A stretch of 64,000 bases of DNA, from assembly GCA_009667805.1 (NCBI GenBank), contig CM019064.1, forward strand, positions 385,702,049 to 385,766,048. Direction: 5' to 3'. Position numbers and translations under genes: made by a program. Positions 53,516-64,000 of the stretch are shown one piece after another. The first letter of the stretch is position 1. Each line of letters starts with the position of its first letter. The notes beneath the pieces are model-generated. The model was not told where the DNA came from, made no database searches, and was given only the letters and a program-made list of their open reading frames with translations. Origin of the DNA: Leptobrachium leishanense (taxonomy: Eukaryota; Chordata; Amphibia; Anura; Megophryidae).

Positions 53516-56500
53516 TTAAGATGTGAGAACTTGTGTGTCGTTGCTTTCTGCCACCACTTTTCCGTCTATGATCTTCTGTGTGGTTGTGATTACTTTCTTC
53601 ACTGTCTGTGTTGTGACTGCGTCTTGTAGACTGAAAAGAGAAAGAGAGATAGATTTTAAGATTATTGGTTTGAGTATTTATGACAGTAAGTTGTTACACT
53701 TGGCCTCCATATTTCACATATATCTTTTTGACTAAAAGCTTTGACATAAATATGAGCGTTTCAGCCCAGCAATGGGTGCCCGGATTGTAGACTGCATCTG
53801 GGCACCCGTAAATTTAAAGGTCTAATCTCCATTTCATTGCAAACCACTGTAGCTTCCACTAATTGTGGACTTTTTCTGACTATGAGGTAGATTATATGCA
53901 GTTTTTAACTAAAAGGCATGGAAGAGACGCCATCAATGGTTTAACAGATTAGCCAACAGATAAGAAGCTAACACATTTCTGAAATCACTTACTCAAAGTC
54001 ATCTCCATCGAGTAGTCTTCTGTATGTTTGGATTTCACTTTCTAGCTTCATTTTGATGTTTAGCAGCGACTGATAATCCTGTTGCTGTCTCTGGCAGTCA
54101 TTGCGCACTTGTGCCAGATCTCCCTCTGTCGACACTATATGTGCGCCCACCATTTCTATCTCCATCACGTACCGATTTTCTGTTTCGTGTAGGGTATCTT
54201 CAAGATTGGCTTTCTGTTGAGTCAGAGAAAAGGATTATTATGTAAAATGCATTAAGACTTTGCTACAAGAGCGTAGTCGTTTGTTTCAGACTTTCTCCAG
54301 TTCCATGTTCCAGAAAACTCTTACCTGGCTGCGAAGGGTTTCCAATTCGATTTCCAAGGACTGTAAGGTGCGTCGTAACTCTGTGATAGAGGTTCTTGCA
54401 GTCTGAAGTTCTTGTGAGTCCTGTGTGAGCTGATATGTGTGTTCCTCCACCTGGCAGACGGAAGAGAGGAAGGATACAGATGACGTGGATGTTTGTTAAT
54501 TAATGCCAAGTCTATAACTCAAAGTATGCCAAGTCAAGCATACTAGCATTCTTCTAAAGTCTTTAACACACCTTAGACTGATACCACTTTTCAGCATCTT
54601 CACGGTTCTTCTGTGCCAACACATCGTACTGCGACCGGATTTCTGACATAACTTTGCCAAGGTCTTGTGTGTTCGGGGCATCAAGCTCCACTGTTACGTC
54701 TGAGCAAGCAATCTGAGCCTGGAGACCCTTCACATCCTGCACAGGATCAGAACAGTTTCATTGTTACTTTTAAAAGATAAGAAACTATTGCTCAATGATA
54801 AGGCTACAAGCAATGGTCAGGCTCACTCGGTCCAATATTTAAGAAAAATATGAAAATATTTCAAGATATCATTTTTAATGTTTTTTTAAAAATATATACA
54901 GATCAAAGGTAATTTTTTGGAGTTTCAGGAAAAACTCAATTACTTAAATTTAGGTTCAAATCGGAAGTAGTCAGTGACTTCTCATTTTTGTATCATCTCA
55001 TGTGGGATTACGACTTTTGTGAGATAAACGTAATGGTTCTATCAGTGTTAATGTTAAATTGTTGGCCATCTTAACCATATTTCATAGCCATTAGACATCG
55101 CTATATGAACCTATAGATTCCTACCCCCTCCCTCTTCTCATATTCCCGCACGTTCTTACATCCTGGTGATTCTTCTTAAGGAAAAGGAGTTCCTCCTTCA
55201 GAGATTCAATCTCGTTCTCCAGGTTCAGTCTGGTCACGTTGGTGTCATCAATAACTTTGCGCAGTCCGTTGATATCGGCTTCCACGGACTGACGGATAGC
55301 CAACTCTGATTCGTATCTATATGGAAAGATGAGTATAATCCATCATCTAACACATTGAATGTAACAAGTAAAACTAAAAAAATTCAAATGAATTAAACTT
55401 ATAAAAGAATAATTACTTACTTAACTCTGAAGTCATCTGCAGCCAGACGTGCATTGTCGATCTGCAGCACCAGCTGGGAGTTATTCAAGGTGTTATCGAA
55501 CACCTAGAAACAGGAGACAAAATAACACATAGGTATATATTAGGAATGATGTAATGTCCCCTCCCTTTATTGTTACCCAGCCACTAAGCGCAAGCTGTAG
55601 ACTTTCCCACAAAGAACCACGATACAAATCAGGATATGGTTTTGACATTTTAGAAGTAACATGAGTAAAAATATGAAATTTCAGCTATGGTGAAAAACTG
55701 AAAGTTAATACGTGGCCTTTTTTTCCCAAAATACCAAAGTACTGCGAATACATTATCTTGTTACAGTGATAGCTCACAGTGACCTATATTGCCAGTAACT
55801 GGATTAACCCCATCCTGTCCACACCCCATTCCCCTAGCACAATTACACCGAGCCCCTAATCTTTGCACAACGCCAGTTAGTTTATGAAGTGACAGAGTGT
55901 TAAACAAAATCTGGGATGTGAAAGAGCAGCGATCAAAACCTCTGGTTTTCCATATGTTTCTGAACTACAACTCCCATGAATCTCCCAACATGTATTGCAT
56001 TCAAATTATTCTGGCAATTGTAGGCCATTAACATGTGGGGCTGAGGTTGAGATCCCTGTGATAGATACTAGGTGCTAGAAATCATTTTACTGCAGCGATA
56101 ATAGCGAAACCACACACATATAACTCCTAGAAAAGTCGCCTCTTAATTATCATCGGATGCATTTATAGCAAGTTGATACAAAAAGTTACTATCACTCATT
56201 GGGCATTAAATTCTACCATTTAAATTTCAGATTTGATTGTAAACCGTAGATGTTTTTTCTCACCTGTTTTTTCAGGTCTTCCAGGATTTTGTAGTATGGA
56301 CTCCAGTCCTTAGATGGTCCCTTCTTTTCCACGTGCTGGCGGATTTGCTGTTCCAGTTTCTGATTGGAAGCTTCCAGGCTGCGCACCTTCTCCAGGTAGG
56401 ATGCCAGGCGGTCGTTCAGGCATTGCATGGTCTCCTTCTCATTCTGGCCACTTCCAATCAGACTGCCTCCTGATGTCACACCGAAGCCACCACCGAAGCC

Positions 56501-56683
56501 ACCACCAACACCAGAGCTCACAGTGGACGCCCTGGACACTGAGATCCTGGCGCCTGAACCCCCTGCGCCTGCATGGACACTGGCAGAGCTGCTGCCTGGC
56601 ACATATCGGGAAGAGCTCAAGGGGCGATAAGCACCACTACCTACTGTTGAGGTGGTAGAATACACTGAGCGAGAGTAACTCAT
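53516..56683 (-). CDS. krt18: Keratin, type I, KRT18-like (7 exons, 428 aa)
   Basis: This is a type I intermediate-filament protein that pairs with keratin 8 in simple epithelia. Exons (minus strand): 56683-56264, 55503-55421, 55316-55160, 54736-54572, 54450-54325, 54213-53993, 53630-53516. All introns are GT-AG. Exon sizes of 83, 157, 165 and 126 bp match the mammalian KRT18 pattern as I know it. Head, 1-80: Ser/Gly-rich, with [16 protein letters not shown] as in KRT18. Rod, from NEKETMQ (81): helix-initiation [13 protein letters not shown] (89-101), [16 protein letters not shown] in coil 1B, and [16 protein letters not shown]. The rod closes at helix-termination TYRRLLDGD (about 380). Tail: [18 protein letters not shown], the KRT18-type ending (IVDGKVV...NDT-x-VL). 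The start is the only ATG fitting the MSYSRS opening. The linker 1-2 caspase motif is VELD-A (236-240). The tail DALD site of mammals is not kept (QDAVT). No frameshift or stop. Assignment to KRT18 rather than another type I keratin is firm. Confidence 0.97.
53765..53810. other. Hairpin in krt18 intron 6
   Basis: GGGTGCCC and GGGCACCC form an 8-bp perfect stem with a partly paired extension (GGAT/ATCT) around a ~10-nt loop. It could be a structural element or a small repeat; there is no conserved family match. Confidence 0.4.
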
Positions 56684-56762
56684 GGTTGCAGAGATCAGGG
56701 CTTCACACAGACCACTGGCAAAGGACTGCTGGCTGTAAAGAGCTTCTGTGAACTGAGAGGAA

Positions 56763-56768
56763 TTTATA
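56763..56768 (-). promoter_or_regulatory. krt18: krt18 TATA box
   Basis: TATAAA on the minus strand (GGATATAAATTCC) lies 80 nt before the ATG, placing transcription start near 56735. Just upstream are CCTCCCTCCCCGC (GC-box-like) and GGGAGGAGAG. Confidence 0.75.
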
Positions 56769-56799
56769 TCCAAAGCGGGGAGGGAGGAACAATGCTCTC

Positions 56800-57617
56800 C
56801 TCCCAAACAGGATCCTTCCCACTGCCAAGCAATGGCTGGGTGGCGATGGATGGGGGAAGGGGGCAGATTTCCTATTACCTGTCTCCTTATACCTGCTTTA
56901 TCTTTATCAGCAGTCTTATCAAATTACACAGGGATGTCTACAGTTACAGTGAAGGAAAAAAAAAGAAAAATGCATTGAGAAAAGAAAACATTTGCAAAGG
57001 CTTTTCAGTGGAGATCAACTAAACAAGTAAAACACATTATGGAAGCTTAGAGCTCCTCGTTACAATATATGGAAGTGTTGGGCTGCTGTGCCCTTCCTGA
57101 AAATATTTTACTTGGTAGATTGGAGAAATGCGAATAACAATAACAACAAGTTTCTGCAGAAACTGAGATTTAAATTCAGGATTCTGGTCAAGACATCTGC
57201 ATCTCAAATACTTTGTTTTTATTGTAATCACTTGTTTATTTTTCTGGTTTAATCTTTAACACAATAGAATTTGGAGGACAAAAGAAATTAAGCAAATACA
57301 ATGTGACATTATGGCGAATGAAACCTGGGTAGGTTTCGTAGTGCGATTGCAGAGAACTGCATTTCTTATGATGCTCAGTCAAGCTTCAACTAGTTCTGTA
57401 CTAGTTGCAGAACTAGTCGGATAAGTTGTCATTAAAAAAAGTCACAATGTAGATTTGTGTGAGTTAGAACCGTCTAGATTATTAGATATTTAGGAGTTTA
57501 ATGTATTTTTATTTATGATATGATTCACTTTTGCAGCAGTCAGGCTAGCACCAGGTTTGTAAAACACAAAGGGCACTATTATTATAGTGAATGCTGACGG
57601 TAGTGTTCGGATATGTA
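56800..57617. other. Upstream flank of krt18
   Basis: No repeat was recognised in the first ~800 bp upstream; proximal control elements would lie here. I cannot name specific sites beyond the TATA and GC-rich boxes. Confidence 0.4.
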
Positions 57618-57687
57618 CCCAGGACATACTTGTAAACGAGAGAAATATCAATGTATCCTTCCTGGTAAAATCCTTTATAAATAAATG
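57618..57687 (+). mobile_element. SINE tail fragment
   Basis: It starts at CCCAGGACATACTTG and ends TTTATAAATAAATG. No head. Confidence 0.88.
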
Positions 57688-57734
57688 TAAGTGTTAACGC
57701 CAGGATAAGTGACATTAATGTATGCCCCCCTTTA

Positions 57735-57995
57735 CCTTCCTAATGCTAAACCCATAAAAAGTCTGCTAGTGCATCGGTGATTGCGCTAGCTTGCGCGAGC
57801 CTACTGTATTTTGCGCATCCTATACATAACATGGGGAATGCAATCAGTTATTAGTGTTTCGATCAGTAAGGTATTTCAAAGTCCTAGCGCTAATTACCGC
57901 AGGGAAGCGCAAGGCAGATTTCTAGTTGTACCTAAAAGCTGGTGTTAATGATTTCGCTTTTGCAAAATTATTTAGCACCCCCTAAACCACCATCC
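57735..57995. repeat. GCG-rich repeat, second copy of the 11.2-kb family
   Basis: CTACTGTATTTTGCGCATCC, CTATACATAACATGGGG, GCGCTAATTACCGCAGGG and AAAAGCTGGTGTTAATG appear in the same order as at 11160-11310. Confidence 0.65.
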
Positions 57996-58021
57996 AATAA
58001 GTCTGATACTCACCTCTCATT

Positions 58022-58101
58022 CCCAGGACATACTTGAAAATGAGAGAAATCTCAATGTATCCTTCCTGGTAAAATGCTTTATAAATAAATAAATAAATAA
58101 A
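58022..58101 (+). mobile_element. SINE tail fragment
   Basis: CCCAGGACATACTTGAAAAT to (TAAA)n, 335 bp after the previous copy in the same orientation. No head. Confidence 0.9.
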
Positions 58102-59538
58102 ATTCCATGGCGAGAACAGGTGGCCGATCTGCCAATTCTTCTTCTTGGGAGCAGATTAAGCCTAGGAACAAAAAGTTCCCAGTCTACCTCTGCGACGCTG
58201 TGCGATCTAGCGGGAGCCATGAAAACGCAACCCTCCATGGAATCCTAAGGGCTCCAGGAGGTAATACTCACAGTGGTGCAGAAACGCTACCGGGAGTATC
58301 ACTGTGGGTAGCGTTGCTTTCCGGGGCAAGATACTGAGACAACGCCTGCCCCAAAATATCACTAGAAAATGGGGACGCTACAAGGAAATCTGCAGTCGTA
58401 GGTTTCCCTGTTAGAGTCCCCATTTTGGCACACAGCGCGGAATAGGGCCCAAAGTCTTTGATGTAGCAGTCATCTACCAAAAAATAAAAGGGTTACTTGT
58501 TCTCAGGATTAATAAAATGATCAGACCCAGAACATGGAAAAGCTCAGTGCTTTGTGCTTTTCTGTGTTAAACAAAACGTCTATTCAATAGATAGTTGAAA
58601 AGTAACTAAATTTAAGCTACAAAATAATCCCCCTAAAAAACAACCAAAGTAGATACAAAATGTTTATTTATGTTTCATGCAAAAGGTGCAGATTTTGTCC
58701 TGAACTTTTTATTAGTTTATTTATTGTCACCTCATCACAGTGATCTGTTAAGGGAACAGGCCCCTACAGTGGTATTGGCTGCTTTGTTTACAGATCACAT
58801 TTTACAGGAAATTGACTGGTATTCTTTTCCATTGAAGTGATTTAGGGATGAGTCAACATTGAGTATATTTGCACGTTATTTTTTTACCGTGATTTGGCAG
58901 GGTTGAGATGACTCACCTTGCCACCCTGCTATATTTTATTTCTAAATGCAATATATTTTTTTACATACATGTTACATTTTGTTTTGTATGTCACTGCTTA
59001 ACATAGCGAACAAATGTCTTATAAGTGATTATGATATATGATTTGTAAAATAGACAAGACAGTTAAGGGAATAGACAGTTTAAACACAGGATAGGTTTAC
59101 TATTGTTTAAAACCAATGTGAGACCCTGTTCCAGGTGAGTGGTAAAAGGAAGTCACTAGTGGTGGCCTATAGTGGCCAGTGATGGCTTCCTAATACAGAC
59201 TCGATTACTGGTGAGCCATTGTGTTAGCCGCCTGACTTATAATAATTGGGAGCTGCTAACAGATACCAGCAGGGGCACTGCACACCACTGCTGGTATCAG
59301 CTCCTGGGGTCCATAGGATTAAAAGAAAACATTTGTGAACCTTGTGCAAGCTAGCAAAAGACACAGGGTCAGCAGAAGGACTTTGGGAACTATTTGTTCT
59401 CCATGCTCTTCTGTTTGATTGAAGAAGAGACAGTGGTTTGTACCGTCTTCCACACCATGGCACCACTGATTAGCAAGAAATTATCTCAGGTTTCTCGTGT
59501 GCGGGCCCTATTCTAAATCAGCCATTGTGCAACACCTT
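58102..59538. other. Unassigned intergenic sequence
   Basis: No supported feature was seen in this stretch. Confidence 0.35.
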
Positions 59539-59607
59539 TTATTATTATTATTATTCTTTATTTATAAAGCGCCAGCATATTCCGCAGCGCTGTACAATAG
59601 GGTTATA
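59539..59607 (-). mobile_element. LINE 3' tail fragment
   Basis: (ATT)n, then ATAAAGCGCCAGCATATTCC and GCAGCGCTGTACAATA, the terminal part of the LINE family at 19078 (inverse). Confidence 0.75.
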
Positions 59608-59783
59608 TTTTTTTCATTAGTGACTGTCATCGAGAATAATGAGTGTCGTTGGAATTGCTTATTATTCTCTGGAGGGGTAAAAATTTAAAATTTAGAATAG
59701 AAAGTGTTCATCCACAGTAAGCAGGCACAACAGCCGAGCTGCAAGAGAAGTTTGCAGCTCAGGGGGAATAGCAGGGGAGCCAA

Positions 59784-60762
59784 CAGTGGCGGACCTACCA
59801 GGGTTGTAGCGGTTGCACTTACGACTGGACCCTGGCATACTGCCACTGGAGGGGGGTCCAGGCAGTATTGGCTCTTTAATTAGGCCGCGCTATTTTTTTA
59901 GGCTATGATTAGAGGAGACTCTGAGATGGCGGCCGGCGGCCCTCTCTGATGACATCAGAGAGGGTGCATCAGACAAAGTCAGAGAGAGCATGTCAAATGT
60001 CTGTCTCCCATGCCTATCATGGTATCGGCCGCACCCTACGTGCCCCTTACCACAAGGATCCCACTCTCTGCCACCACTGAGGTCTGATATCTCGAAATTC
60101 ATGTATCTGGGGGCAGATTCTGGGTATACATGTATCTGGGGCTCTGATATTTGGGAATACATGTATCTAGGGGTCTGATATCTGGGGTCTGATGTCTGGG
60201 TACACATGTATCTGGGGCCTGGTTCTGATGTCTGGGTATACATGTAACTGGGGTCCTCACAGAGAGTGGGTCTTGAAGATGCAGGGCGTGCTGGTACGCC
60301 CCGCTGTCTTCAATGGCCAGCTTCGACCCCTCCATGCAGCTGCCACGCACCGTTGGCTGCTGCTAGATGGCCTGAACTCAAGCCATCCCCCTGCAGTCAA
60401 TGACGTGCGTCAGCTGTGTTGTTGGGCTGCATCAGAAGCCCACGGCAGCACCTGGCGGTGGAGCGTACTATTACACCAGCGTTAACCCCCTCCCAATGGG
60501 TGCCATGTATGTATAAATTACCTTGTTTTATGGATTTTTCTTTATATTTTGCAGGCCATCAGTGCGACCTACCCAGTGACCAAGTCCTATCCTGAAACTA
60601 CCACTGTTAACAGTTAAAGTAAGATTAAATAATTAATATAAATGGCGTACTATTTTTTTTATAGTGCAGAAAAATAATATGGATATTTTTTGTGTGTGTG
60701 TGTGGGGGGGCTCTTCATAGATTCTTGCACCGGGGGCCCTGAGGTTTCTAGTTACACCTCTG
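59784..60762. mobile_element. hAT-type element, 8-bp duplication GGAGCCAA
   Basis: GGAGCCAA lies at 59776-59783 and 60763-60770. The left end CAGTGGCGGACCTACCAGGG pairs with the inverse of GAGGTTTCTAGTTACACCTCTG. No transposase. A minisatellite lies inside. Confidence 0.88.
60085..60255. repeat. Minisatellite inside the hAT element, ~35-40-bp unit
   Basis: Units of ATACATGTATCTGGGG plus TCTGATATCTGGG or GATGTCTGGG recur about five times. It resembles the array at 19372-19470 read on the other strand. Confidence 0.78.
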
Positions 60763-60770
60763 GGAGCCAA

Positions 60771-61883
60771 TATGAGTTATTTACTGGAGCCCTTATATTC
60801 AGTAGTGACTAACTTGCTAACCATAACGGCTTGCTTGGAACAGGGCCTGTCATTGACTTTTTGCTTTCTTTTGGGCCGTACTATCATAATATTGTTATTA
60901 CCATCACAATCCATGTAGCAATTAACATTTTCTGCAATGAAAATACTAAAACAACAGAAAATTTAAGAAGAGGTGTAGATGTCACCGTCACTGCATGTCT
61001 TTGCAAGCTTGTGGTGTGTCAGCATGTCCGGATCCATTTACGTTATAAATTACACGAATGGAGCAGTTGGTTACTTTATAGGTGATGCTGGAAAATGTTG
61101 CGGGGGACAGAAATACAAGTAAAAAATACACAAATGTTTGCTGGGTGAGGTTTTTGCTTGAGTTTCTGAGAAGGACCCTAGTAAATCATGTACTATGCAG
61201 GATTGGCTGGGAAGGTTCAGATACCTTCTGGTGTAAACAACCCTCACAGTGAGCTGGATTAAACAGGATAGAAAAAGGAACACAGCGCTTTTTCTCATTA
61301 GGGGTTAACAAGCTGACTCACGCAGGTATTATCTACAGTACACCTGCTCCCGTGTTTCCGTTTCATGTCTAGGCCCAGCGGCAATTCTAAAAGGCCGCGC
61401 CCTGCATCACTTTCCAGGCTGCACACTCTCACAGTCTCCTCAGGGCAGCAATTTCTTTTTTCTAGGATCAAGTAGTTTATGTATGCTCTGAAATTTTTAT
61501 AAACCGAAGACGCTGCAGGTGTATAACAGTACAGGAGGCCGTGGAAATGATGTGTTCTTTTTTTTCTGTTCCTGGTAGACTGGGTCATGAGACAAAAATG
61601 CAGGTGATATGCCACACAATAGAACAAAGGCCATTTCTCACACAGAGTAAACACAGCCAGTAAGGATTTGCATTGAAAAAGGACTCAGAAACACAAATAC
61701 AAATTACATTGGGGTGAACTGTAGACACAAGGAAAGAAACAGGTGCTGTATGGGGAGGTGGACAAGCAGGGCTAATAAACGAAAACCTTGGTCGTTATTC
61801 TATTTACATGGTTATGAAGTCTTGGTTTCGCCCTATTAAACAGTTTCTAGAAACTGTGGCCATATTCCCTCCATATCCTGACG
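60771..61883. other. Unassigned intergenic sequence
   Basis: No supported feature was seen in this stretch. Confidence 0.35.
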
Positions 61884-62202
61884 TTTTAGGCCCCGTTCAC
61901 ACTGTGCGACATGAAAATCGCGCGTGTTTCTGTGCAATTTTCATATTTGCGACATTGAGCGACAATGTTGCCATTATGCGCGATATTGCAAAACACCACC
62001 AATGCAAATCGCAAATCGCAAAAAAAGGGCCATGTACCAGCAACAGGCTACAGCGACATTGCGCGACATTGCGTGACAAGATGTGAACAGCTCCATTGAA
62101 ATGCATTGGAGAAGCTACATACCGCGATACCGCGCGGAAATATGAGCGATATTGTGGAAAAAAACGCACAATAAATCGCACAGTGTGAACGGGGCCTAAA
62201 AA
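61884..62202. mobile_element. Palindromic MITE, GGCCCCGTTCACACTG ends
   Basis: TTTTAGGCCCCGTTCACACTG at the left and its perfect inverse at the right. The interior is rich in GCGACATTG and CGATATTG words and itself partly palindromic. ACGTTT occurs just outside on both sides. No coding capacity. Confidence 0.88.
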
Positions 62203-62207
62203 CGTTT

Positions 62208-62995
62208 ATTCCCAAATCCCAGCAGTAACACAAATGTGAACTCATTATAACTTTACAGAGTCATCGACTTGTTAGATCATGGGAGGAGGGCGTGGAGCTA
62301 GAATACCAAATTCTTGCCTTATTTACTATTATTCACATGGCTATGAAGCACACGATTTGACCTAGACAACACTTTGCAAAATTACATTCATATTCCCAAC
62401 AGTGTGGTCGGATAAAATACCAAATGTTGTTTTACTATATGATGAAGTTATGATTTTGTCCTATGTTTGTAGAATGGCAGCCGTGGAAAAAGGAGTTCTG
62501 GTCACATTGTGCAGATTTGATAAGGCTGCTTTAATTAATGCAAGGTGATACAATGTTTCCTCTAATTATCTGAGCCTTTATCAAGTATTTATCAAACGTT
62601 GTATCATATTGCTCTGAATAAACCAGCCTTATCAAATTCCGCAATGTGACCAGCATTCCTTTCTCCTTGGCTATTAACATTTGGGGACTGATAGCCATGC
62701 CCCACTTTGTGGAACCTATGGTGATTGATACCTAAGCCTGTGCTTCCACATTCCCTGCATATGCCATAATTGTACAAGACCTTAATGCTCTCAGGAAGGT
62801 GATTTTGCAAACCCAGCATTAACCCAAGCTAGCAATCATTATAACTCCCAAAGACTGTCTAACAGGTTATATTAGTAGACAGGAACCGCTTCGCTGCACA
62901 GAAACTATTCTCAGTCCTGCATGAAAGCAGTGTTTTTTCACTGTGTGGAAAATCTTTACTGTTTTGATACTGCACTTCTTTACTACACATACATT
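62208..62995. other. Unassigned intergenic sequence
   Basis: AAAAAGGAGTTCTGGTCACATTG followed by TTGATAAGGCTG (62488-62527) is partly inverted at 62620-62668 (CAGCCTTATCAA..., ATGTGACCAGCATTCC), a possible short palindromic MITE. No gene was seen. Confidence 0.4.
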
Positions 62996-63177
62996 CAGGG
63001 TTTTTCAGAGAACGGTGAAACTCTGGAGAACGTTTGGAGAAGTGAAAATTCTAGGTCAAAATAGCCAAACCAGAAAAATTCTCCCATTTATCTCACTTTC
63101 CAAATCAGCTATTTTGACCTAGCATTTTCACTTCTCCAAAAGTTCTCCAGAGTTTCACCTTTCTCTGAATAACCCTG
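62996..63177. mobile_element. Palindromic MITE, GGGTTATTCA-end family (third short copy)
   Basis: CAGGGTTTTTCAGAGAACGG to CTCTGAATAACCCTG, with TAGGTCAAAATAGCCAAACC and the inverse. More diverged than the other two, and without a matching 3-bp flank. Confidence 0.85.
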
Positions 63178-63496
63178 CATGACTCCGAGCTTTGCAATAA
63201 GAAACATCAGATTGTCTGTGTGCTTTCCAGCAACAGACACCACCAGTCTGGAATAGTGCCAAGGGAGACTGCCGGGCTGGGAAAGAGTTAACTTTAACTA
63301 CCCTAAGCTAAAAAGGGGAGTAAGTCAAAGAGGGTTATTAATTAACCCTTCTTTCTCTATTTTTATAACTTAGAATGTACCTGTAAAAGTAAGTCCCTAG
63401 TCGCAAGGCATTTTGGTCTGTTTAGGAAGCTTGCCATGACTTTGGCAAGGCTATAATAATTGACATGGTTACTAGAGAGAACCATGCTATATACTA

Positions 63497-63926
63497 AGGC
63501 TAGGGTCAGACTAACGCATTTTTCGCGTTGTCCGTGAAAAAGTGCGTTCGAACGAATGGACGTATTTTTTCACGGAATACGCGATAGCGGTCATACGATG
63601 CGCATTTTCGTCCGTGATTTTGTACGGATCATTAATAAAACACTTTTTGCGTCTGGACGTGATGTTGGCCGGACATTAGCAGCGTCTGACCTCTCCTAAT
63701 CACGCACACATGCCACTAGCGGACGCAGCGCACTCTGTATGTCAGTACTAGCGGTTTGACGTTCTCAAAATAATGCGTTCGTTTGCCACTTGCGTTGCGC
63801 GGACGAACTTTCGTGCGGCCGTACTTCGTGTGTTCCCCGGCATTGCCCGTCATTTGCTGCTAGCACGGCCGTGATTTTGTGCGGCTAAACGCACGTTAAA
63901 GCTGCGTTCGTCTGACCCTAGCCTAA
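63497..63926. mobile_element. CpG-rich palindromic MITE, inverted copy of 16894-17328
   Basis: AAGGCTAGGGTCAGACTAAC at the left; GTTCGTCTGACCCTAGCCT at the right. The interior matches the other copy in reverse complement (GGTCATACGATGCGCATTTT, TTTGTGCGGCTAAACGCACG). Confidence 0.88.
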
Positions 63927-63929
63927 TAT

Positions 63930-64000
63930 TGCGCTCGTCTGACCCTAGCCTAATAGTGCTTCAATGCTGTCGTGCGGCCGTTCTTTGTATGCTGCCCGGC
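63930..64000. mobile_element. Start of another CpG-rich palindromic MITE, cut by the window edge
   Basis: A second terminus (CGCTCGTCTGACCCTAGCCT) follows within 10 bp, then GTCGTGCGGCCGTTCTTTG, matching the interior of the same family. The copy is incomplete at the window end. Confidence 0.7.

Noticed and set aside
56314..56658. Plus-strand ORF of 114 codons over krt18 exon 1
   Set aside because: Antisense shadow of the Gly/Ser-rich keratin head.
57000..64000. Search for keratin 8 or another keratin next to krt18
   Set aside because: No type II keratin rod motifs (for example the helix initiation or termination blocks) were seen on either strand in the downstream or upstream flank inside the window.

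Overview
This window is vertebrate nuclear DNA, most likely from a frog or toad (anuran amphibian). The case rests on one spliced keratin 18-type gene, a transposon mix typical of amphibian genomes (hAT, Tc1/mariner, Harbinger-like and piggyBac-like MITEs, L1, CR1/L2-type LINEs, a Penelope-like element and a tRNA-derived SINE), AT-rich intergenic sequence and CpG-poor background. The species cannot be read from the sequence.

The only intact host gene I can support is krt18-like, on the minus strand at 53516-56683. It has seven exons with consensus splice sites and encodes 428 residues. A TATA box lies upstream and an AATAAA signal lies just after the stop. The expected type II partner (krt8) is not in the window.

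Layout. 1-5.1 kb: a MITE, a minisatellite, and a 3.8-kb hAT element whose transposase is broken by a SINE. 5.1-8 kb: a mariner-type transposase tail, a degenerate telomere-like tract, and a 1.3-kb retroposed element with a 15-bp target duplication. 11-15 kb: a stacked nest (an older repeat containing a hAT element, which contains an L1 ORF1 fragment, a MITE split by a Tc1 element, and a SINE tail). 15-21 kb: LINE tails, a CpG-rich palindromic MITE, a 178-bp-arm inverted repeat, and three hAT elements, two of which share one target site. 24-29 kb: three ~0.9-kb copies of a MITE whose ends read GGGTTATTCA. 29.9-31.7 kb: a decayed L1 ORF2. 34.7-41.6 kb: a second hAT element carrying a Penelope-like retroelement (PLE). 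42.8-48 kb: a piggyBac-like MITE, two hAT MITEs, a CR1 tail and another large MITE. 53.5-56.8 kb: krt18. 57-64 kb: SINE tails, a hAT element and palindromic MITEs.

The most striking object is at 36067-39384. A 5'-truncated PLE sits inside the hAT transposase, in the same orientation and reading frame, flanked by a perfect 15-bp duplication (ATGGCAGGACATATA). The result is one uninterrupted 630-codon ORF joining a BED-type zinc finger to a reverse transcriptase and a GIY-YIG endonuclease. The PLE tail also holds a hammerhead-ribozyme-like motif. No cellular pathway is encoded here beyond the keratin; the rest is a layered record of transposition.
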